This document shows positions 56,063 through 64,000 of a stretch of DNA of 64,000 nucleotides, piece by piece. Source of the DNA: Tribonema minus (Eukaryota > Sar > Xanthophyceae > Tribonematales > Tribonemataceae); the NCBI GenBank assembly GCA_017506865.1, contig JAFCMP010000135.1:248001-312000 (forward strand). The letters are read 5' to 3'. Below the pieces are notes generated by a model. That model was not told the origin of the DNA. It made no database searches and saw nothing but the letters and a program-made list of their open reading frames with translations. The translations under genes were made by a program, and so were the position numbers. Numbering within the stretch: position 1 is the first letter of the stretch; the number at the start of each line of letters is the position of its first letter.

Positions 56063-58498
56063 TGCGTGCGGCTCAGCGCGTGGTCGCTGCTCAGCGCTGC
56101 GCTGCACTGCTGAGTTGAGCGCTGGCGCAGCATGTATGCACGTCGCGCTGTATCAGGTCGCACAAGGCGCCTAGCGCGTCGTCGCAGGCGATGTGCGTCA
56201 GCCCGCTGCGGCTGCGCTGCCTGCGCGCCGAACCGCCGCCGCCCCTGCGGTGCGCACGGCGACGCCCTCACGATGATGACGTGCTTGGCAGTGGCTACCC
56301 ACCATGTTGCTGTCGCACAGTGAAAACGTGCATTGCCAGGGTAAGCACCGCATGCCGCGCGGCGCTCAGCCGCTGCGGCGGCGTTTGTCGCACGCCGCTG
56401 CCACGACGACAGTGCCCAGAGTCAGCGAGCCGGTGACAGAACATTGGCGGCACGCACAGCATCCAAGGCCACAGCTGCAGTGCACGTGCAGCGTGACGTT
56501 CTCCGGAACCGTCGATGCAAGGCCGCATGTGCCACAGCCGCAGAGGACTTGCGGCAAAGTGTGCACTGCGGGCTGCTGCCGCACGCCAATACTGAGCGAC
56601 TCTGTTGCAGGCGCTCGAGGCTGACAGAAGCGCGCGTGCGCTGCAGACAACGCCGCCCGCGGCATCTGCAGGACAAGATCGCACGCTGGCGCAGAGCCTC
56701 GGGGGCGCGCGGGACAGCGGCCGGCGCAGCAGCAGCTGCAGTGCGCAGCATGGCGCAACTGCGCACGCTTTGCACGTCGCACTTCGCATGCTGCGCGCAC
56801 GCACAGCACACGGCTAGTGACACGGCGGCACTAGAGTTGGTATCAGCGGCAGTGCATCGATGTGCCGCCATGGCCCTCTGCTGCTCACTTGCTGACGGTG
56901 CGACGCGGCGCAGCCGCAGCATGAAGCATGCGCGGCAAGTGTCCATAAAATCGATGGCGGCCCATTGCAGTGTCCGCTGCGGAAGAGTCCATGGTGACCG
57001 CTGTCCAGGTGCGGCAAGCTGCATGTCAGCTTCCGGGGGGGGGGGGGGGGGGGGGGGGGGCATTGCGGAAGGGGAACGCACCGCGCTGTCGCAAAGGCCA
57101 AACCGGACCAGCGTGTCGATCAATGCACCACAACGCCACATCTGTATGTACCTCAAACGCTCATCATCGTTGGTGACGCTGCTGTGCCTTGATGCTTGCC
57201 ATGACCAGCATGCCAGCCACTTTTTTTGTGTTGCGCATCGTGCAGCGCATGCTGTTCAAGCAGCGCTCAATACTTGCCTGTCTGGTCTGGCCTACTTTGA
57301 TTGCAAGACATAGAGCAATAATATACTGTACTTCTTTGCAGTAAGCACTATTGCTCTGATATGACGTCGGGTATGTATTTTTGTTGTGTGTGTGCATAAT
57401 CAGGTACCATGGGTACACATACTGGTTGTGTATTTGCGTGCCGCTACAATGAGAAACAGCAAAGACAGTAACCCCAGAAGACGCAAATGGCAGGCAATCG
57501 TTCCAGTATCGGAACGCCGAGCTGTCAATTACGCGCCTTTGAGCCGCTGTGATCCATATCGTGTATGCATAAGCTGCACTGTGTTGTTGATGCAGGCCAG
57601 AGGAAGCAACTGTAGTTGGAGCGTTGCCACTTGATGTTTTTGGTCACAAAGGGCACCTCCACCCTCAAAATCATGCATAGCGGGATTGGGGGGGACATAA
57701 CAACTGTTGCATGACCGCGCCCATCTAAGCTGCCCTGCGCATTGCAGACAATCTGTTGTAGGTCTATGGACTAATCTACTAGTAGAAAAGGTTCCAGTAA
57801 TGGCAGCAGCCCTGCTCAGCAGAGTACAACGCGGCCCGTGCACAGACTTGTGCTGCCGCCGACACCTGCAGCTTTCCAGCTGATGCTGCCGCCAGCAAGG
57901 CTCGCAGTACGCACAACTGGTCGTATCTGCAATGGCGGCGACGTGGAAGAGTTGCACGCATCGCCAGCTTGCGCGCAGCCTGGAGATGCACAATGACGGA
58001 GTGCCCCCCAACAGCATGAGTCCCGTATGCGACTTCTGCTCTCGCTGCCAGCAGCGCAGCTTTACTCGGCGCCGCCATTGGCGCTCGTGGCGTGCGTCAA
58101 CTGCAGCACGTGATGCCATGTCCAAGCAGCCCTGCACACGTGGCAACGGTCAAAGCGACACGCGCTCCGGCGGTTATTGCAGCGGCGCCACTTTCCGTGG
58201 GGTCAGTGCAAGACGTCTGCTGCCGCACTTGCCGTGTCCGCTGCTGCCGCCGCAAAGGTTGGTGCGGTCATCGCACCCGCCGTGGCAGCAGCGACTGCTG
58301 CTGCACACTTGCTGCACACGTCACCCGCAGTATGCGCGTGATGAAGCTCGCACGCGGCGGCAAGCTCCGCAAAGCGCCTGCGCAGCCTGCCTTCTTTCAC
58401 GCCGTCTGCGCTGCCGCGCGCCCATGGCAGCACGCAAAAGCGCGACATTGCAATGGCGCTGCACACTGGACACGGGGCATGCCGCCACGAGCGATGGC
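56063..58498. other. Convergent intergenic region, nothing assignable
   Basis: Ala/Arg/Cys-rich frames are open on both strands over 56350-57160, and none shows a domain. It contains a pure G run of about 24 nt at 57037-57060. Confidence 0.45.
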
Positions 58499-58532
58499 TC
58501 ATGAGCGGCTTCCGCCGCCGCCGCCGCGCCAG

Positions 58533-58584
<52 letters not shown>

Positions 58585-59650
58585 TGCCGGCCGCGGCGTC
58601 CGCGTTGCACGCGTCAATGGCGGCGATGTAGTGCACGACGGACAGCGCGGCGCCGCGCGCGCGCATGCGCGTCACGAGCGCGAACGCCTCCTCCCACTCT
58701 CCCGTGCGCTTCATCGCCTTGAGCGCGCCCATGTACGTGCCGGGCGCCGGCGCGAGGCCCGCGCGCTCGAGCGCCGCCAGCAGCGCCGGCGCCGCGCCGC
58801 GCAGCGCGTTCGTCGCCGCCGCCGCCGCCGCGCCGCGCGCTGGCACCGGCGCCGCCGCGATCGCGTGCAGCGCCGCGGTGAAGTGCGACGCAGTGAGCAT
58901 GTCGGGCGGGATGCGGCGGTGCGCTGCGAGGGCGCGCGCCGCGGCGCCGCAGCGCCCGCAAGTGTCGAGGTAGGTCTGGTGGTGGGAGGCGTCGGCGGCG
59001 GCGCCGAGGCTGCGCAGCAGCGCCTCCGCGGCGTCCCACGCGCCGACGCTGCAGGGGCAATGGTGGTGGGATGGGCAGCGGCGGTCGGAGGCGTCTGAGT
59101 GTCTGCAAAAGAGAGGGTGCCTCAGGGTGCCTTGCGCAGCGGATGCAGTGTGCAGGAACCGTAAAGTGGGAAGTGACAGACAGCAACAGGCGCTGTGACG
59201 GCGGCAAAAGCGAGCACACGCCCACACGGCGTTGACCACGTGAATGCATACACACACACCGCACGCAAACACACGCGCTGTCGGTGCGACCCCGACGCAC
59301 CGCGTGAGCGCCGAGATGGCGGCGTTCGCGACGGTGCCGCCGCCCAGACCCTCCTTCTTCGCCGCAGCGTACAGCTCGAGGACGCCGGCGCGGTCGCCGC
59401 CGGCGCCGCATGCGCGCAGCGCGACTCTGTACGCGCGGATGCCGCGGAAGCGCGCGGCGGCGTCGCTCAGCAGCACGCGCGCCGCCGCCGCGCCCTCGAG
59501 GCTGGCGGCGGCCGCGCACGCGTCGAGCGTCGCCAGGAACGTGCTGCAAGGCGCGGAGGGGGGGCGGGGGGAGGGGGGGGTTGAGCGCTGAGGGAGGGGG
59601 GTGCCAGGGGTGCGCATGGTCAGCGGCGCCACCTCGCGAGGTAGGTGCCG

Positions 59651-59684
<34 letters not shown>

Positions 59685-62600
59685 GCTGCCTCGCTGGGGA
59701 ATGTCGCGTGCGCTCCGCAGCGTGCTACTAAGGTACACGTGGTGGCGGTGAAGCGCTTTCGGTAGGTAGCTGTCAGGATGCGATGGATGCAAGCGCATCG
59801 CCATGTGAAGCTTTTATGTACATGCACATCTATACATGATGTACATACTGTTTTACTTCTGCAGCAGCACCCAGCTCAGAAACGGTTCCGGTGTGCGCAG
59901 GCAAGCAGCGCGTGGGGTTCCGCGGCAGCGGAAGCTGCGCATGCGCCGTGCGCGTTGCCGCCGCACGACGCAACACTTGCAGGTTGGAGGACGCAGTGAG
60001 GGCTGCATTACACACGGCGCGCTGCAACCGATCCTGGGGGCGATGCTCAGCGCATGCCTATGGTGGTAAGTACTTCAAGTGTGTACTTGAAGTGCGAGCG
60101 ATCCGCCCTCGCTCGCGCTGCGTCGCGCTTGAGGCGAGACGCGCGCACCGCTGCCGCACCAGCAGCGCCGGTGCGCTGCGAGAGTCACTACTTGAAGTTT
60201 GTACTTGAAGTGCGTGCACTTGAAGTGTACGTGGCGCGTCGTCTGCTCACGTTTCGTCGGGCTCGATGCCGCGCCGCCGCATGTCACCGATCAGGCCCAG
60301 CGCGTCGCGCAGCGCACCCGCGCCGGGGGCGCGCGCGCATGCGGACGCCGCCGCGCTGCGTCAAGTGCGAAGAAGCAGAGAGAGCACATGAGTTGAAGAC
60401 AGGAGGTCCTTCAATAAATTCGGTGAACCACGTGTGTGCACAGTCAGGATGTGTACAAGAACCGAGTCTTTGAGTACTACTCGCGGCGCGCACGCGGACG
60501 CCGCCGCGCTGCGTCAAGTGCGAAGGCGCAGAGAGAGCACATGAGTTTATGATAGGAAATGATTCAAGTAATCTGGTGAAGCACGTGTGCACAGTCAGGA
60601 CGAGTGCAGGTAACGAGTATTCGAGTACTACTCCCGGCACGGGCGCGCGCGCACGCGGACGCAGCCGCGCTGCGTTAAGTGCAAAGACGCAGAGAACACC
60701 TGGGGTGATGATAGGAAGTAATTCAAGTTTGGTCAATAACGTGCGCATGTCTGCCGCGCTATCAAGCGCGGTCGTCGGTGGCGTCGCAAGCTGATGTTAG
60801 GGAGTACTTGAAGTAACTTGGGGAGCAACTGCGCCAAGTGCAAAGGCGAAGGTAGCACACGGTTTGTCATAGAAGATACTTCAAGTGTTTGATGAAGCAC
60901 GTGTGCACAGTCAGGACGAGTACAAGTAACGAGCATTCGAGTACTACTCCCGGCACGGGCGCGCGCGCGCATGCGGATGCCGCCGCGCTGCATCAAAGTG
61001 CGAAGGCGCAGAGAACAAGAGATTTGATGATGGGAAGTACTTGAAGTAATTTCGTAAACAACGTGTGCACAGTCAGGACGAGTACAAGTAACGAGTGCTC
61101 GAGCACTGCTCTGCTCCCGATAAATCTGGAAATTTACACGTGTAATCAAGCACTTTTGGCAAAACTTAAAATTCACACGAGTACTACTACAGTTCTACTT
61201 CCTCCCCTCAATATGCGGGACGGGCCGCGCTGCATCGAGTGCCAAGGCGCAGAGAGCACGTGGGTTGATGATTGGAGGTTCCTACTTCAAGTAAATTGGG
61301 GAGCAACTGCGTCGAGTGCAACGGCGCAAGGAACACATGAGATGACAACAGCAAGTACTCTCAGTAATTTGGGGAAACAATTGCGTTGAGTGCAATGGAG
61401 CAGAGAACACATGAGATGATGACACGGAGTACCCCAAGTAATTTGCTGAAGAATGTGTGTGCAGGTCCGCCGTGCCGTGCCGCCATTAGCTGCGTCGCAC
61501 GCGGGGTTACCGTGCGCGACGCAGATGAGTAGTAGTGGCACGCGATGGCGATCACGGGCGGTGACGCGATCCCACGGAAGGAGTCAGTGTCGGTGCAAGA
61601 GCTCGCATCAGCGCAGACATCTGCGATACACCGCGCCGGCTTCAGCCAACTTCACTTCATCCCATGTGTAGCCATTGAGAAGCACAAGCTGCAAGTCTTG
61701 TGTAGAGCTTTGCGTAGCTCATGGGCGCGACTGGGTACCATAGACTTCGTAAAACTCCTTTACAGCATTCAAGGGACAATATGGAAACAAATCAAAAGAT
61801 CGTAGAGCTCTAGGTGACAATGTGTGTTAGCCGTCAAATTGAATGCCTTCCACCAATGACCGTGGTCGTTGCTGCTGCAGCAATTGGCCAATATGTTACA
61901 GTTGAGAGCAGCTCATAGCTCAAGTTCTTGTCTGTGGGGGCTCAGTCATGGCGCTCATACCTGTGAAAGCTTCAGCCAACTCCACATCCACCATGTGTAG
62001 CCATAGAGAAGACGTGACTCTCCACGAGGGCTAGCCCTAACCCTAATCATAAGTTGATGTGTAGCCATCAGCTGTTTGAGAAGACACACAGGCTCAATTA
62101 ACGCGGTCACGACACTCATACCTTCTCTCATGGTTCGGAATGCACTGTGACTGATTTCGAAACAAGAACGTACTTCAAGAAGTATATATATTTCCAACAC
62201 CATTCTGGCTCCAAATGCATTTCCTCATGGTCCTAGACGTAACCCTAACCCTGAGTTGATGCGGTCATGGCGCTTACATACCTGTACATGTGCTGGTCCG
62301 ACATGACATCGCGTATGTAGCCATCCGCCGTTTGGGAAGACACAAGGGCTCAAGTAGCATGGCCACAACGCTCGTGTTTGAGAAGACAGAAGGGCTCAAT
62401 TAGCGCAGCCACATCGCTTGTATCTGTACGTGTGCTGGTCCGGCGTGTCGCCGCGCCGCTGCGTCTTCTCCAGCAGCGACAGCGCGCCGCTGCGTCTCCT
62501 CCAGCAGCGACAGCGCGCGCGCGCCGTGTATAACTCGCCAAATGTCTCGATAGTCAATGCCTCCACCGCACAACACTGAGCAGCTCAGACTTACAGGTTC

Positions 62601-64000
62601 TCATCTGGGGCTCAGTCAACGCAGTCATGAAGTTCATACCTGTACGTGTGCTGGTCTGGCGTGACGCTGCGCCGCTGCATCTCCCCCAGCAGCGACAGCG
62701 CGCGCGCTGCGGTCGCTGCGCGCGCCAACCATGTGCGGCCATCAGCCATTTGAGAAGAGACAAGGGCTCAATTAGCACGACCATGATGCTCATAGAAGTA
62801 TACGTACCTGTACGTGTGCTGGTTCGGCGTGACGCCGCGCCGCTGCATCTCCTCCAGCAGCGACAGCGCGCGCGCGCGGTCGCTGCGCACGGCGCAGGCG
62901 CCGATCACGACGTTCCAGGGGGAGGCCTCGCCTTGCACTTCCTGCCGATGCGGGGGGCGAGGGGCAGCAGTTGTACGAAGTTTGGGAGGTTTAGGGCTTT
63001 TATCCAAAACGTTTTGATTACATTTTGAGAGATCACGTCGTTCCACGGTGCGGCGGCGCCTTGACGTTTGCCTGGCGGCTTAGTGTCAGGGATGCACAGG
63101 TATGCATGTAGAGCAGTATTGAAGTTTGGCATGAGCTGCTGAGCCTGAAGTTGTACGGCGCAGAGAGGTTTGGGCTTTTCTTTTGTTCCTTGACATTGTG
63201 AGAAATCACATCGTTCCACAGTGCGGCGTCGCCCTGAAGAAGACTTCCTGGCGGTGCAGGGTCGGGGATGTGCCCATGCATGCATGTAGAGCACTGTTGA
63301 AGGTTTGGTCTGAGTTTGTGCTAGGGCGCGGCTGCGCCTCCGCCTGCTGCAAGCGCTGACAGAACCTAATAAATAATGAATATGCATGGCGCGCTCGCGG
63401 CGGACAGGCCCCCGCACCTCCTCCGCCGCCGCAACAGCAGATTTCACTGGATAACTATTTGATATGGTGGCTGTTGGACCCGTGGCCAATTGTTGCAGCA
63501 GCGGCGACCACGGTGTTTGGTGGAAGGCATGCAATTGGACAGCTAACCACACCTTGTCACCTTGAGCTCTACGATCTTTTGATTCTTTTTCATTGAACTT
63601 CAGCTCTAGCTTCAAATTGAACACTCGTCGAGGCACGATCACGCGCTACTCAGCAGAAGTTGCGCCTCTCGGCGGCAAAGGGGAAAAAGCGCGCACTGTG
63701 CACCAGAATCATCAGGCCTGAATTCGCTACGCTGCGGCGAACGAAGCCTGTCGCCGCCTCAACAGCTGTACGTTGCAAGTGCTGCCTGCTTGCCTGGGGC
63801 GGCGCCTCCAGCAGCAATGCAAACAGCTCCTCATATGCCTCGTCCGACATCTCAGGCGCGGCTGGCGCCGCTGCTGCCGCGCCCATCTCCCTATCCCCTG
63901 CAGCAGCAACGCCCACCGCATCTGCGCCGCTGCTGCCAGCCGCACCCACGCCACCGACGGCGCTGCTGCCCTCAGCTTCGCCGCTGCCGCCGCTGCCGCC
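58499..64000 (-). CDS. Pentatricopeptide-repeat (PPR) protein, 5' end outside the window
   Basis: Five exons join in phase: 64000-63794 (continues beyond the window), 62941-62808, 60355-60251, 59543-59301 and 59048-58499. The repeats read across the splice junctions. Exon 2 gives WNVVIGACAVRSDRARALSL then LEEMQRRGVTPNQHTYS; exon 3 gives AAASACARAPGAGALRDALG then LIGDMRRRGIEPDET; exon 4 gives TFLATLDACAAA. The last has HHQTYLDTCGRCGAAARALA, GTYMGALKAMKRTGEWEEAF and VVHYIAAIDACNADA, then a Gly run. The [N/D]P-[DN]xxTY spacing is that of classical PPR motifs, which bind RNA base by base, usually in plastids or mitochondria; the targeting end is missing here. The first exon in the window is Ala/Gly-rich with the helix SDEAYEELFALLLEAPPQ, and its donor is GC (CCAG then GCAAGC), the least certain junction. 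Confidence 0.88.
60356..61425 (-). repeat. Array of about seven duplicated acceptor/exon-start units
   Basis: The start of exon 60355-60251 and the intron end before it (plus strand GCCGCGCTGCGTCAAGTGCG, then AAGGCGCAGAGAGAGCAC) recur near 60483-60545, 60636-60700, 60820-60865, 60950-61020, 61225-61265, 61300-61345 and 61376-61420, shortening with distance. Each unit also carries ACTTCAAGTA/AATTTGG-type filler. Confidence 0.9.
61783..61892 (+). mobile_element. Short interspersed element, copy 4 (intronic)
   Basis: From GGAAACAAATCAAAAGATCG to GCAATTGGCCAATATG, in a PPR gene intron but on the strand opposite to the gene. Confidence 0.85.
62031..62047 (-). repeat. Interstitial telomeric repeat (intronic)
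   Basis: CTAGCCCTAACCCTAAT. A further block, GTAACCCTAACCCTGAG, lies at 62239-62255 in the same PPR intron. Confidence 0.85.
62278..62735 (-). repeat. Array of three duplicated exon ends with donor sites
   Basis: The 3' half of exon 62941-62808 (codons for LLEEMQRRGVTPNQHTY and the donor) recurs at about 62730-62638, 62525-62422 and 62312-62280. The middle unit itself contains an internal repeat of CTCCAGCAGCGACAGCGCGC. Confidence 0.92.
63029..63256 (-). repeat. Two duplicated exon starts with acceptor region
   Basis: The 5' edge of exon 62941-62808 (codons for QGEASPWNVVI) recurs at 63080-63029 as QGAAAPWNDVI and at 63256-63200 as QGDAALWNDVI, each followed by similar A-rich sequence. The copies lie upstream of the functional exon. 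Confidence 0.88.
63479..63592 (-). mobile_element. Short interspersed element, copy 5 (intronic)
   Basis: The reverse complement of the element: plus strand from GTGGCCAATTGTTGCAGCAG to GAGCTCTACGATCTTTTGAT. It lies in a PPR gene intron on the gene strand. Confidence 0.85.

Noticed and set aside
57037-57060. Long G run as a functional element
   Set aside because: G/C homopolymers are common here and this one is intergenic; no feature depends on it.
56350-57160. Overlapping long frames on both strands
   Set aside because: Both are Ala/Arg/Cys-rich, lack domains and splice-consistent extensions, and are best explained by stop-poor GC-rich DNA.
60356-61425. Second direct-repeat array, CRISPR- or centromere-like
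   Set aside because: The units match the adjacent PPR exon start and acceptor; no constant repeat with unique spacers is present.

Overview
This looks like nuclear DNA of a GC-rich, intron-rich, photosynthetic eukaryote, most likely a stramenopile alga. The support is indirect: interstitial TTAGGG-type telomeric repeats (not the green-algal TTTAGGG), a secreted protein ending in PSxxPS repeats, an ankyrin family with the GHLEVLQWARANGCPWD repeat known from brown algae and giant viruses, and a deazaflavin (FO) synthase resembling the cyanobacterial proteins. There are no operons. Genes are broken into exons of about 36-760 nt, and I joined them by splice sites plus phase continuity. Exons are loaded with Ala/Gly/Gln/Pro runs, so many long open frames on both strands are artefacts.

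Layout. 469-5767 (+): uncharacterised UBA-like protein. 7054-9568 (+): secreted CBM6-like lectin with a PSxxPS tail. 10835-14643 (+): PXMP4/PMP24-type peroxisomal membrane protein. 15132-17692 (-): TPR-like protein. 18256-20448 (-): uncharacterised protein. 21870-28463 (-): seven-exon protein with a possible C-terminal membrane segment. 29080-29583 (-): small hypothetical ORF. 30486-31631 (-): F-box plus ankyrin gene split by one in-frame stop. 33461-45606 (-): thirteen-exon FO synthase with CofH fused in front of CofG. 47834-50360 (-): TPR/F-box protein with a frameshift in a 5-bp repeat. 52410-56062 (+): Golgi-type carbohydrate sulfotransferase. 58499-64000 (-): pentatricopeptide-repeat protein whose 5' end lies beyond the window.

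The main metabolic gene is the FO synthase, which makes the deazaflavin antenna pigment of photolyases. The others are ordinary housekeeping or surface functions (peroxisome, organellar RNA, glycan sulfation, carbohydrate binding).

The most unusual property is the introns. In at least five genes the intron next to an exon consists of tandem, decaying copies of that exon's edge together with its splice site (donor side in the UBA-like gene, PXMP4, FO synthase and PPR genes; acceptor side in FO synthase and PPR). In addition, a short interspersed element of about 110-130 bp occurs five times, always inside an intron. Telomere-like repeats are also almost all intronic, twice directly at a 3' splice site. 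GC-AG introns appear in five of roughly 35 inferred introns.
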